From positions 4,453,637 through 4,517,636 of the forward strand of contig JAJEKV010000055.1 in assembly GCA_021234155.1 (NCBI GenBank): a DNA stretch of 64,000 nucleotides, given 5' to 3'. Source of the stretch: Isoetes taiwanensis. Taxonomy: Eukaryota; Streptophyta; Lycopodiopsida; Isoetales; Isoetaceae. Below the pieces are notes generated by a model. That model had not been told where the DNA came from. It did no database searches and saw nothing but the letters and a program-made list of their open reading frames with translations. The position numbers and the translations under genes were made by a program. Of this stretch, positions 48,076 through 60,452 are shown one piece after another. How positions within the stretch are numbered: the first letter of the stretch is position 1; every line of letters starts with the position of its first letter.

Positions 48076-48736
48076 GCGATGCCTCTTTTTCGCTACATGA
48101 TTTTCTCTAACCATTCACTTCTGCAAGCCGAAGTTCCTGTGTTGCTTTTGTGTTTCATCGGCTTATAATTGAGGAAGTTCTCCAGAATGGGCCGGTTTTG
48201 TGGTTTCTTTATGAAGTCCTTTCCTGCATTAAAACAATCCGAGCCATCGATCGCTATTCCGAAGGGACGAAATTCTATATAAGGCTATTCTTCGGACCGT
48301 TATCTGCTGGGCTTCATATTCTTCTTCTATTCTCGCTTGTTTCCTCCCCTTCCCCGGGCCAAGTAATTGAAATGCTTTTTCTAACCATTCACGGGTGTTT
48401 TAGGTTTTTTGTTCCTTTGCAAAGGCCCCACGCCTCTCGTCCTTTATATTTTGTGTTCGCTTATCAACTCATCTCCTTTCGCTTTCCAGCAACACATTCA
48501 AGGTTGTTGGCTACCATTTTCATTGTTTTCCCTCGAAAACCCGGAAGGGCGGGTTTTTTTATCCCGCTAAGGAAAAGTTGTCGCCATTACCTCTTCTATA
48601 AGCCAGGTATCTTTTACTTCGGTAGTCCGATATTGTTCCTATGGTCGGCTAATTTCTATTCTTCAAAACCTTGTATATCACAGGATGAATGACAAGCCTA
48701 TCGCCGCTTTGTGTCTCTTTACAGTCCTTTCCTGCA

Positions 48737-49700
48737 CAAGGTTTCAAACCAAATCAGATACTCTAAAGTTGGACTTAAAAGCATATGACACCATAAGCTG
48801 GGAGTTCTTATACCGATCCTTGGGTCAGATGTGAATTATAAATAAAATTCATGGATTAAATACCATGGAATGTTCTACAGTCCTTGTCAATGGGTCCCTT
48901 TTGATATTTTTGAATGCAAAACAGGGGTAAGGCAAGGCTGCCCATTGGCACCCCATCTTTTTTGGCGGTAGCAGAAAGGGTTACTAGGACAAGCTTAGCC
49001 CGGCAGAACAAAGGCTTAATCGCCTTTAGCTCCTTGAAGATCTTGAATCCTTCTCTATTATGCAGTATCCAGATGACACGTTTGTGTTTCTCCAAAATGA
49101 TGACAGTAGTTTGACAAGGTTTCTTGAGGTCCTGAAACACTTTGACAGAGCTTAGGGATGAAGCTCAATAAAGAAGAATGTACCATAGTCTTGGATACTG
49201 ATTTGATTGATATTCCGAGATAAAGATAACAAGACATAAGACTGCCATAAAGTTGCTGGGTCTTCCATTAGCACTTAACATGAGTTTACATGGACGTTGG
49301 GGACCAATAATTTCTAGAATGAATAAAAAGATTCAGATGTACTCTAAAACTCTATCCCTGGCTAATAGAATTGAGATTATAAATAGTGTGATTGCAAGCA
49401 CACATATTTTTTTCCTCTACAATTTATTGCAGATAAGAAGTCGTATGGAGAACTAGAAATGGCAATGAGGAACTTTATTTAATAGGGATCTGGAATAATG
49501 GTCTCTTGGCAGAATCTCACTCTGCCTAAGAAGTTTGGTGGCATGGGCTGCAAAGACTTATTCCTTCAAGCTCAAGCCCTGGTGGCCAAGTTGATATGAA
49601 GAGCCTTATTTACTGATAATCCTTCCTCTGTCCTCAAGCCTATAGCATACAAGAACACCTACATGGGCAATTACATTATTGAGCTCCTCTACTTCCTCAT
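48737..49700 (+). pseudogene. LINE-2 reverse transcriptase, right part
   Basis: It resumes with TKSDTLKLDLKAYDTISWEF (48,750-48,810), KTGVRQGCPLAPHLF (48,920-48,960), the catalytic box as YPDD (49,065-49,076, usual form YADD), KLLGLPLALNMSLHGRWGPI near 49,245, LSLANRIEIINSVI and LPKKFGGMGCKDL near 49,525. This is the canonical order of a plant L1 RT after the EGLHW box at the left part. Several frameshifts. The 3' end is not recognisable and no tail is seen near 49,700. Confidence 0.87.
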
Positions 49701-49845
49701 CACCTTCTACTCAATTCAAATAAGATCCGCATCTAAAATCATCTGTTATTAAAGCACATATTCTAGCCGATGTACCTCTGACTACTATTGCTGGCCGTTT
49801 GATTCGCTGATCCTACGCCTGCATCAGGAGTGTGGAGCTCTCTGA
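49701..49845. other. Unassigned spacer
   Basis: Possible eroded LINE-2 3' sequence; no motif seen. Confidence 0.35.
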
Positions 49846-50690
49846 CAACTTTTCGCTTTATATCATTTATGATTGGGGACGCTTTATGATTTGAATATGA
49901 AATTTATTCGCCTCTATGATTTTGATGGAATATCGAAATTTATACGGTTTCGGGCCATGTTTAAGAATATAAAATACAGGGCTCAATTCTACCAAAAATA
50001 ATCAAAGTCCTGTACTAAGACTACTTTTGACCAATATAACCAAAGTGAGCTAACGGATTATTTCTATATCTTTAAAATCTATGTTTTTTTTTTTTTTATA
50101 AATAACCTATCCAATTGTTATAAAATACTCTGCCTATGATTTCAAGTATATAACTTTCATTTTACATCCATATCAAACTCTCGAACCCCTTCTATTATTG
50201 TGCTTTCATATATATTCTAAACGAGATGCACCCCCTCGGATTCATCGCGAATCACTTATCTCACGATTCTACATTGCACTTCATATGTGGGAGCCTCGGG
50301 CAACTCTCGTTTTTCTTATGGTCATTTTTATGATTAGGGCCAGATAGTTTGAAATACGAAATACGATCGCCTATGGTTTTGATGGAATATCGAGCCTCTA
50401 TACTGCCTAAGGTTTAACAAGAAATACGTGGGCTCGAACCTCTACCTCAAAAATAACCGAAAAGTCCTACTAAGACTACGCTGACCAATATATAAACTTG
50501 AGCTTAACGCGGATTATTATTTTCTATTTTAAATCTATGTTTCTTTTATAACAACTCATTCACTTGTTTTAAGATATGGTCTATGGTTTCAGGAATTGTC
50601 ATTTTTACATCCATATCAAATCCCCCTAGAATCCCTTGTTATTGTGCTACATATTCCAGAGCGCATCCGCCACTATTGTAAAAAGCATTG
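49846..50690 (+). repeat. ~450-bp tandem duplication, AT-rich
   Basis: TTTGATGGAATATCGA is at 49,921 and 50,379 (458 bp apart); TTTTACATCCATATCAAA is at 50,159 and 50,602 (443 bp). Between them the order CTACTAAGACTAC, GACCAATATA, GCTTAACGGATTA, AAATCTATGTTT is kept. Copy 1 also has a T14 run near 50,085. No coding potential. It could be old LTR or satellite material. Confidence 0.82.
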
Positions 50691-50699
50691 GAACCAGGT

Positions 50700-51370
50700 G
50701 GACTCCTCTACCAACAAAAAACATTGCAAAGGGCTCTTCCTATAAGAGTATCGTAGATCTTGCATAAGTATGCAGCTTCATCACATCCCTTATGAATGAG
50801 ATACTAAACCCTAAGGCTAATAAACACTTCTCTAAAGTGCCCCAATTCACGCTCTCATAAGCCTTGGCAAATTCAAGTTTGGGATAAACTATGCGATGGG
50901 CCTTTAGCCTTGCCCAGTACATGCCTTTATATGTCGTGACAATATTATCAAAGATACACCTTCCAGGCAAGAATCCTGTATGGGTAGAAGATATTAATTC
51001 AACAAGAATGACATGAAGCTTCTCTGCTAGAGCTTTTGCAAAAATGTTATACAGTGTAGAGAGCAATGTTATAGAACGTCAATCCGAAATGGTCTTATGT
51101 TCTTTACACTTGGAAATTAGGCAAATGGAACTTGTATTAAGAATTTTGTCCAAACCTTTGTATCTTCTAAATTCGCAAAATGCATTATATACGTTATCTC
51201 CAATCCACTTCCAATATCTTGAAGAAAAATTCTACTGGAAAACCATCTAGACCTGGACATTTTCCTTTCTTCAAAAGTTGGGTCGCAGAATCCAAGTCAG
51301 CCTTAGTGATATTTGTCTCCATAAGGAAACGTTCGGCCTTTAACGTTAATACACGCAACTCCGACAACAA
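50700..51370 (-). pseudogene. L1-type LINE reverse transcriptase fragment, minus strand
   Basis: From 51,330 downward: GKCPGLDGFPVEFF-like sequence, a SICLISKCKEHKT strand, ITLLSTLYNIFAKALAEKL, HTGFLPGRCIFDNIVTTYKG, MYWARLKA and KLEFAKAYESVNWGTLEKCL (RT boxes in the right order). The frame 50,740-51,066 is open for 108 codons. It covers only the first half of an RT and has no poly(A) or target duplication that I could find. The sequence is close to the LINE at 23,847-26,028 (MYWAR / IYWAR; KLEFAKAYES / KLDFAKAYDS). Confidence 0.87.
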
Positions 51371-54300
51371 CACATGTTGATATTGGCAACAACATATATT
51401 ATTTGTTTTTGTAAATATTTCTGTTATTGAAATTGTCTAATGACAATATTATCAATGTATTAACTTTGCGTTTACGAATTTCAGTAGAGAAAAACAATGC
51501 TTTATAATGAATGTCGGGGGCAGTTAAATCTACCCCTAAAGACAAAGATTTCGAAATACAAATTCAAAACTTGTGCTCAAAATGTCACTAAAGTGAACAT
51601 GTGCTTGCCATTGCCATGCATAAGACTGGGTTTGTGTGTCCAAGGCAATAAGTGGAGATCTATGTTAATCCAAAATAGTTGTCATAAAATACTGAAGTTT
51701 TCAAATATTTCCATAACATATTCCCAATGTTGCCACATATAATTGGGAGGCTGTATTTATATGGGCCTATATCACTATAGAAACCATCTGGTGGAGGCTG
51801 CAAGGCTTCAGGAAGAAGTCACAGTTGTAGATGGAAGACATATTGAAAGTCAATTGTGTATTTGTTGCATTCCTAAGTTTTTCTTGACCCTAAAGAATAG
51901 AGCCATATAAGCGTTTGACCCCGTCAAGCACTTCGATGAGGGGACAGGATCCCATGCCTTGGCATATCCCATGGAATATCCATGGATCTAACGACCCAGA
52001 TTTAATAATACATGAGTTAATAGAATTTAGCCATAAGACTTGCTTTTAATGTCATCGATGAAATGCATCGATATTGAGCAATAATATAATATTAGGCATA
52101 ATATTGCATATATCTAACCATATACATTGATATTCTTCTAAAGGCACCATGCCAACTTTATATCCATAATAAGATAATAATATGTACCCCAATAAATGCA
52201 ACGACTTGTTGGGCATTAAATTAATAGGCATAATTATACATTTTCTAAAGGCATGATGCCAAATTTATAGTCAAGATGGGATTATATGCACCTCACAAAT
52301 ATATTGATGTTCGGAATCTATAAAAAAAGTGACTACCCCTCAACTATAGCCCAATAATCACTTTACAAACAAATGGATATCTTGGGAAATTACATGGCTT
52401 TGCATATATGTCTTTGAACATATTGCTTTCTACCTTTGCATACATGTCTTTGGATCTATCTGCCAACCAATGCAAGACCCTAAGAGCAAGACAATGTTAA
52501 TGTCAGACTTTTTCGGAGGCTACTATAAAGGTTTATAACAGACTGCATACAACACGGTAGATCAAGACAATGTTAATGTCGCTTTCTCATTAGGCTAAAT
52601 GCTTACAACATTATGCATAAACAATGAAGTTCACAACAGGATACAATTTTTATTTTGCTCTCACGATATCAAAATAGATTCAAATCAACATAAACATATG
52701 TAGCTCAAATTATCAAATTTGATTTCTTTGCAACAATCTACACATCACCAACTAATAAATACACCATCAAGAAGGGATCTTGGTACTGCCTTCAATTAAA
52801 AAAAAAAAAGGGATCTTGTTTCTTACTGTAACCTTTGTGGAGCTGAATGCAACAATGCCTATCTAATGTCATTGCCCTCAAGTAGTGCAATTTCTAACAA
52901 AGAACTTGCAAAGAGTCAGAGAACACTAAGAACCAATGACTGCATTAACAATTCTCGCAATGTTTAAGATGAGATAACAAACGAGTAATCAATCTTGGTT
53001 GTCTCAGGAATAGTCATACAACATGCTTAGCAGGGCCAGAACATTTGTAAGCCTTGCACACTTAAAAGTTGCAAATCACCGCAGAAAATCATTAAAATTA
53101 AAAATTGTCAATTACTTACTTAAATGCCAAGCAAAGATTTTCTCAAGCAACACATATTCACTCTACCATTTCTAAAAGCCGGAATACCAACTTCAGATTA
53201 TAACTATCTCTTTGATATATAAAGCATATCATTAACATGATCTATTTTATTAAATAGATCAGAAGCTATCCGTGGCACCTCATTAATTTCCCCGCTTTGA
53301 TTACTAGCAGGTATGTCTTAACTCAAGCTTCAACCAATAATAAAGTAGTATATGCCTCAATCGTTTTCATCCGGGATTAGTAAAAGAATGTTCTCAAGAT
53401 AAGGAGAGAAATACTGCGTCACCGTGATATAATGTTCCATTTTCCGACCATATTGCAAAACCATGTCTTCCCCAAACACAGATACTCATTCCCTTTAGGA
53501 AAAAAAAGCATGCAAAGAACAAAATCTCCGTCCTCTCTCTCTTGCCAAGAAACCCTAACCACCTATATATAGCAAAGATATTTTACTCTTTCTTTAGAAA
53601 ATTTTATAACACGCATGACAAATGTATATATTCCAAAAGGAGGCTTAACCGGGCCTTTGCAAGGTCATGAATACAAATTAGAAGATAATTAATACATGTT
53701 CCATTACATTTTTGTAATAACACGTAAAAAATATTATTACCCCGAGAGAATATTGCCTTAATCTCCTTCTCAAAAGATAGGATCGCTATGTTTCCAAGAA
53801 AGAACATTCCGACATGCCATACCCTCTGTAAAATGCTACATCGCCATCAAAATCCATTTTACATGGCGCTAGCAAACACTCGCCTACTGCACAAGATCCA
53901 TTGGTCTAGCCTGCAAACATGGTAAAGGAAATTACAATACCGTAGTTTGGTAAGACCAGATATTGCTGTCGAAAAATTCAAAATACCGAACAGCACTAAA
54001 TATTATCGGCCTTGTCTTCATTAAAAGTCCGGGTATGACATTCACGTTTACGTGTTTTGGCGCATGATTACGCTTGATATAAAAACCGCTGATTGTAATT
54101 GCTTTCAACATTCCTCACCAAGAAAAAAAATTTACACCAGTTTAATCCATAACAAATACGCAAAAAGGTCCAATTCATGCATCACGTAAGAGGCCATCCG
54201 CATACCGCTTCTGCCGCCATTCCAAATATGAGGCCTGCTTTTGCCGCAATTCATTATGAATAACCAACTGCGGAGGATAGGAGTAATAAGAACGATTTCA

Positions 54301-54990
54301 AGAGCAAGGATGACTTTGAATGAATGAAATCTTCGAAGGAAGCAAAGAGGATTAAAAATGTTTAAATGAATGAATAAAATTTGAGAAGATTAAAGTCGCC
54401 TCATACCTCGATAAAGGGGCTACGATCATGTAAGGTCGCAAGATCGCCTTTGTTCGTGGATTGTGGGTCGGGCTAAAGAAAGATAAATCAAGTAGGGTCC
54501 GATCTCAAGGCATAGCAAGGCATAGCTCATTTCTAAAAACATCCTCAAAATAAAACAACAAAATTGAAATGGTAACTTTCTGCTTCTATCTATTCCTTTG
54601 GTCGGATGTACACGCTGGATTGCTTACACCGAGATGAAACAGGCGTTGATAAACAGATCAGACATCTCGGAATGGTATTAATTTCATGCAATATATGGAA
54701 AACGCTCACTCGACATCCTCCTCATAGCATGCGTAATCAGCGCAATCATTGCCCAAAATTTGCCCCGCTTAAGAAACGCTTTTAAGCAGAATGGAGCGAT
54801 GCAAGTCACCCCCGCGGAAGTGGAAAACGCTCAAGAAAAAAGAACTCCAAAAATTGACTTAAAAGAACGATAATCGCAAAGCAAAACACCTAAATAGAAG
54901 CAAAATATAGAAGCCTTTTACCCTCGCTGCAAGAGCCGTCAGAAATATGTATATCACATAAAAAATGTCATTGATAATGCTTTAAGTAAA
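51371..54990. other. Intergenic DNA with minor repeats
   Basis: No gene recognised. Weak repeats: TTCTAAAGGCA..ATGCCAA.TTTAT at 52,135 and 52,241; AGACAATGTTAATGTC at 52,490 and 52,565. All open frames are short and unconserved. Confidence 0.5.
52783..52807 (+). mobile_element. Extremely 5'-truncated LINE tail (25 bp) with target duplication
   Basis: GTACTGCCTTCAATT plus an A run is flanked on both sides by AAGGGATCTTG (52,772-52,782 and 52,808-52,818). The CTGCCTTCA(A)n form recalls the CTTGCCTTC(A)n LINE ends in the array. It looks like an aborted target-primed insertion. Confidence 0.6.
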
Positions 54991-57900
54991 ATGAGAGAGA
55001 TATTCATTTTAATTCCTCAACCAAGAAATGTGCCTTTCGGCTTTGCAAGAATCCCCAAAAAAAAAACGCTTACCGCCAATGGTTCCTACCCAAGCTCAAG
55101 CCGCAGGCCCAAAATGAGCTACCTCGTTCACGTGATTTTTGTGGTGTTCAATCGCAGAGCTCCTTTGCTTAATGGAGTTACTTCCTCCAAGATAGATTTC
55201 AACCTACCATTCCTCCGAAAAATAGAATAAGCAGCTAAGGATCTCTTTACTGCTATCCGGTCCAACTCTAAACCGAATGGAGGTACTCCTCCCAAGATAG
55301 AATGAGCAAAAAGAATGTATGGTACAAAAAATGGTGGAGAAACAGCTGATTAGAGAATATAGAGTAGCAGATGGGGCAAGAACCGAAAACAAATTGCACC
55401 GGCTCTCCAACTCACTCCAAAGAACTACTCCAGCCTCAAGCTCCTCTCGATTTACTCCTCAATGCAATAACCCTCTTCTTTCATCCTAATCAAGGAAGCC
55501 GATTGCATTGAAAACCCAAATACCATCATGAAAGCTTATATCCACCAGACGCTAATTCGCGGAGCATTTCAAAATTCTCAAAATTTTGTAATGGCTGCAA
55601 AGGGAAGGAAAAGATAGTTTGAAACGCTTTTTGGCTTCTGAAATAAGCATACATCCGGCCGGAAGGGCACACCGCAAGATCAGCAAAACCCCAAGAAACT
55701 TTTAAGTAGATAATCTATTATATACATGGTGTTGTTCACAACACATCCATAGTAGCCGCCAATAAATATTAATCCATGTTTATATACAAGGAGAAATAAT
55801 AGAATAGAATAGAATAGAATAGAATAGAATAGAATAGCTTTTTAACGCCCACTCGAGACCAATAGGTCATGGACCCATACAATGGGCTAGTACAATCATT
55901 ACTACTAGGATTAAAAATCCTCGCCGAAAAGTTTTTCAAGGGAAAACCTTTGCGTTAGAATGATGATACTAGACAAACAAAGATAGTGACTAATTTGGGC
56001 CTGCGAATATGACGCTTATCTAGAACCCCGCGCATGTATAATGCCAAATCGCATTAAACGTGCATGCATTGCATGCGCATGTATTACATAGATTTTTAAC
56101 GTCCACGGAGACTAAATTGGCCATAGGACCCAAACAATAAAAGGAACATGAAAGCCTAAAAAGGTACAAAGAAAACGATAATGCTAATGCTAATGGTAAC
56201 TTTGTGCTACCTAAATTATCTGGACATCCAGTCCAAGGATTAGAAGGTCATTGATCTAGAATGATTGGTGCGCCTCCCTAGCACACTGCCTATTTCTTCC
56301 TCAGAGGGCTGCCGTCTTTGACCTTTATAGAGCTCCTCCTACCAAGGCAATAATCAAGAGGAGAGGTCCACTTGTACGAAAAACTAGTCCCTCTGAGATG
56401 GTTACCATATTGAAGAACATGTAGGAGGCTGAGAGCATCATGAAACCGAACCAAAGAATGTCAAGGACGATCAGGTCTTGCCGCTCCCGTCTTGGTAGTA
56501 GAGACAACTCCAACAACCTTCACATGCATGATGTCAGTGAAGAAATGCAAAGCCTCATCCACAACCCTGTTGGAGTGTCAGGATGAAGCTTGGTTTTGGA
56601 CACAACATCAACAACTCATAGACATGGCCACTTGCAATCTATAGGTTCCCAAAATAATCCAATGGCCCAGAAGTTACTCTAAGCAAATGCCCAACTTTCT
56701 AAATGATTCAATAGCCCAGAAGTTACTATATGCAAATGCACAATTCTCAACATTTATAAGTTCCCAAAATATGCTCGAAATGTTGGGCACCATTACTAAT
56801 TGATAGAATATGCAATTTTAGGAGTCGATTGTTAATGTTATCCAATTTTAGCTCTAAATTGGTATATTTCTTACATTCATTACCAAAGATGCATGCTAGT
56901 TTTCAGACCAAGTGGTGTATTATTTGCGTGTCAATGCACGTCAAGGCAAGTGGGTCTGTGTTCTTGCCCGATACTCTGATCATTCTTGTCAAGAATGGAA
57001 AATGGGTCCACAAAACCTGGAGAATCCGGTTCTTCTTGTTTTGGATGTAGAGCACGGTCAGTTATTTTGTTGCCCCTCATACCCAGAATCAGGTCGCCTA
57101 CACGGGGCCCCTGATTCTCGCAGAGGTCATGGGGCAAGAATGGCCTCCCCCATGCCATTCTACATAAGGGTTGAGGTTGTGATAAAAGTTTTATTGACCC
57201 GTCAAGTATTATGACACACGTATTCTTTTTCTTAGTTGACTATACATAGACGGCATGCGTTGTGAACCACAAACAAGCCTTCACGTGTTCTCAAGTAATG
57301 ACGAGCGATTATATGTTATGGTTTTTATATATATACAACAAATGATAATGTATAAGTATCATGTAATATTAGGCTGGGTTTCTCGGAACCACCCGGTTTT
57401 CTAAAGGCCAAAATCACATGTCTAGTGTTCACATAAGCACCTCATGTAGGTGGACTTAGGTTTAGAACCTGTTTAGAACCTCATTTGCAAGTATTGCCAA
57501 GCTATTTCTTTGAGCTTGAGCTAGTATTGCATTTCCACTGGCTCAGATTTGTGATGTCAAGAAAAGAGATTGATGTAGTTTTCATTTCCACCAGCTGATA
57601 TTCGTGCTGTCAAGAAAGGAGATTGAGGTCTGCCATAACCTTGCGTCCAGGCCAGTTCATGTGGAGGAAACGTCGAGTGCCATAATTTTACCTTGAAGAC
57701 CAGCTGACTAAGATTATTCCGTGGACCCCCACAACCTCCTGCACTTGTGTTTGCATTCCTAAATAGTGGGAGGAAATCCTAAGGGTGCTTTCCCATGGGC
57801 AGAAAACCTCCAGGTTTCCTGAAGGTCTGGTCTGATTTTCTGATGTTCCCATGAGCTGAGAACCGGAGTGGCTGAGGTTAAGAACCTCATTTAGAAAATA

Positions 57901-58090
57901 ATCCCGAAGAATACTTTTGGACCTGGGCCTGACCTCATCCAAAGCACCCTAACCCTCCAAAAATTTAGAGCCTAGAATCTTTGGTGAAATTATTTGTAGG
58001 GAAAGCTCCTAACGAACCCAGTCAAACGCGTATACATGCTAGTGAGGATTTTGACTACATAGTTAGTTACTGTTGTAGTTACCCAAGGGT
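54991..58090. other. Intergenic DNA upstream of the DnaJ gene
   Basis: No supported gene. Frames of 63-103 codons on both strands around 55,000-55,410, 56,325-56,516 and 56,829-57,214 have no known motif. CATTTCCAC..GCT and TGTCAAGAAA.GAGATTGA recur 54 bp apart at 57,529-57,630, a short tandem duplication. Confidence 0.5.
55797..55838 (+). repeat. (AGAAT)n microsatellite
   Basis: About eight perfect pentanucleotide units. Confidence 0.95.
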
Positions 58091-58131
58091 TAATTGAATG
58101 GACCATGCTTTACATTTTTATGCTTCGCTTA

Positions 58132-58144
58132 TTCCAGAAACTTC
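58132..58144 (+). promoter_or_regulatory. Heat-shock element
   Basis: TTCCAGAAACTTC matches TTCnnGAAnnTTC in all nine defined bases, three alternating units as bound by heat-shock factor trimers. It lies 549 bp before the DnaJ start codon, so it may be in the promoter or the leader. Heat control is inferred from this site and from the gene family. Confidence 0.65.
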
Positions 58145-58149
58145 TGGTT

Positions 58150-58692
58150 TCGTCTACGGCAGCCGCATCCCCTTCATCCCAGCCGTCAAAGGAGAAAAGG
58201 AAAGGCTAAGATTAACCCGCGCATTTCCTCAAAGGAGCCGATGCCCTTTGTGCTCGGTGCACAAGCAGAGGCAAGAGGCGGAGAAGAGGACGGAGACGAA
58301 CACTAGCCGCTTAACGGCGTCGCTGAACCTTTCCTTTTTGTTCGAACCCTCAATATTTGCTCTACTTGGCCGCGGCTTTGGAGGTATGGCTATGGTTTTC
58401 GACCCCTTTCTTAAATTATCCGCAATCGTTTCTCCTCAATCCGGAGCTTTAGCACCTCAGTCCTTCGTTTTTGTTTCATATTAGCACCTTAGACTCACCC
58501 CAGATGGCTACGTTGTGAACGGATCTGTGAAACTAGGTTATCCGTTCTTAGTTTTAGACAGCTTCTGCCTAGGATCTAAAATTATCGAACAAATTCTTGG
58601 TTGCTGACCCACACGGCATTTTCCGTAGGTCTTTGCAGCGGTCGAAAGGCTTCATAAGCAATTGACTTGACTAAAAACTAGTTTCTACAAAC
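58150..58692 (+). other. Probable promoter / 5' leader of the DnaJ gene
   Basis: GC content rises at 58,150-58,390 and then falls toward the ATG. A 128-codon frame (58,098-58,484) overlaps the heat-shock element, has no known domain and is not called a gene. No clear TATA box is seen. A leader intron is possible (AG at 58,638) but cannot be shown. Confidence 0.4.
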
Positions 58693-60452
58693 ATGTTTGG
58701 CCGTCCGCCAAAGAAGAGTGACAACACTAGATATTATGACATCCTTGGAGTACCCAAGGATGCCTCAGCGGATGATTTGAAGAAGGCCTACAGGAAAGCT
58801 GCTATCAAGAATCATCCAGACAAAGGCGGAGATCCTGAGAAGGTTAGTTTTTTCCTTCTAGTTTTTGGACATTTTTGTTGTTTTGTTATGCAAATCAGTG
58901 CGAAGTAATATTCTGATAATGTGTGGCAGTTTAAGGAACTTGCACAAGCGTATGAGGTTTTGAGTGACCCTGAGAAGAGGGAAATATATGATCAATATGG
59001 TGAAGAAGCCCTCAAGGAAGGAATGGGAGGTGGCGCTTCCCATAATCCTTTTGATATTTTTGAATCATTTTTTGGTGGAAGTCCATTTGGAGGTAATAAG
59101 ATGTTCCTTGAAGAATATTTCTAGTTAACGTGCTCAGCTTTTTTGGAAGCTTGATATTGTCGTTGTTTCAGGTAGTAGCAGGGGTGGTGCTCGTAGGCAA
59201 AGAAGGGGAGAGGATGTTGTGCATCCTTTGAAGGTATCCCTTGAGGAATTGTATAATGGAACCTCGAAGAAGCTCTCATTGTCTAGGAATGTGTTATGTC
59301 CGGGTTGTAAAGGGTGAGTTTAAACTTGAGATTGAAGCAGCATTGTACTGTGGGCGTCTTTTGCTGAATTTGTGGTTTTATTGCAGCAAGGGTTCAAAGT
59401 CTGGTGCAACAACCCGTTGTGGTGGTTGTCAAGGTACTGGAATGAAAGTTTCTATTCGTCAGCTTGGCCCGGGCATGATTCAGCAGATGCAGCATGTGTG
59501 CCGTGATTGCAGTGGCTCTGGTAAGCTTTATCCAAATAATTTGAAGGTGGTTTTGTTACTGTAAGTGCTGCATGTTTGTTATGGTTACTTATATGTAATC
59601 TTTTTTGTAAATAGGTGAAACCATCAGTGACAAGGATAGATGTTCCCAATGTAAAGGAAACAAGGTTATTCAAGATAAGAAAGTACTTGAAGTGCATGTA
59701 GAGAAGGGTATGCAGCATGGACAGAAAATTACCTTCCAAGGTGAAGCAGATGAAGCTGTGAGTATATGTGGAATGTTTCTCTTACTGTTGTATCTGTTGT
59801 CATATATGCTAAATGTAATTACATATGCTGCAGCCTGACACTATCACTGGGGATATAGTTTTTGTTTTGCAACTTAAAGATCATGGAAAATTCAAGAGAA
59901 AAGGTGATGACCTGTTCTATGAACATAGTCTTTCTTTAGTGGAATCTCTGTGTGGTTTCCAATTCAGCCTTCAACATCTTGATGGTCGACAATTGCTTAT
60001 CAAGTCTATACCTGGAGAAATTATCAAGCCAGGCATGTTTTACATTCTACCTACTACATTGATTACCTTGATTATGTTATGTAGTAAGAAAGTGCTCATA
60101 TATTGAGTTTTTTTGTACAGGACAATTTAAGGCTATCAATGATGAAGGCATGCCGCAGTATCAAAGGCCTTTCATGAAGGGCAGGCTCTACATTCACTTT
60201 TCTGTCGATTTCCCCGAGTCTGGCTCACTTTCGTCCGAGCAAATAAAGGCTTTGGAAGCAGTTTTGCCACCTAGACCTACAAACCAGATGACAGATATGG
60301 AACTTGATGAATGTGAGGAGACCACCCTTCACGATGTAGACATCGAGAATGAAATGCGCAGAAAGCAGCAACATTCACATCAACAAGAGGCATACGAGGA
60401 GGAGGAGGATGGTCCAGAAGCTGGACCTCGGGTGCAATGTGCTCAACAATGA
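58693..60452 (+). CDS. ATJ3-like: Type A DnaJ (HSP40) co-chaperone, farnesylated, 7 exons
   Basis: Exons: 58,693-58,842; 58,930-59,092; 59,172-59,313; 59,387-59,520; 59,615-59,757; 59,834-60,032; 60,121-60,452. They join in frame to 420 residues, the usual length of plant type A DnaJ proteins. The J domain starts [20 protein letters not shown] and has HPD at 41-43, which stimulates the Hsp70 ATPase. A Gly/Phe region follows (about 81-111). Four zinc motifs lie at 147-154 (CPGCKGKG), 163-170 (CGGCQGTG), 190-197 (CRDCSGSG) and 206-213 (CSQCKGNK, last Gly replaced). The substrate-binding C-terminal domain ends in an acidic EEEEDG tail and CAQQ, a farnesylation box. Role: cytosolic and membrane-associated co-chaperone delivering unfolded clients to Hsp70. 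Introns 1-5 are GT-AG; intron 6 has a GC donor. No frameshift or stop. Confidence 0.96.
60033..60120 (+). other. GC-AG intron 6 of the DnaJ gene
   Basis: The exon ends AAGCCAG and the intron starts GCATGT; it ends TTTTTGTACAG. Only this joint gives the expected [15 protein letters not shown]; a donor at the GT three bases further breaks the frame. Reading through the intron meets a stop at 60,102-60,104. Confidence 0.88.

Noticed and set aside
58098-58484. 128-codon frame upstream of DnaJ as a separate gene
   Set aside because: It overlaps the heat-shock element and probable leader, has no domain and no conserved features.
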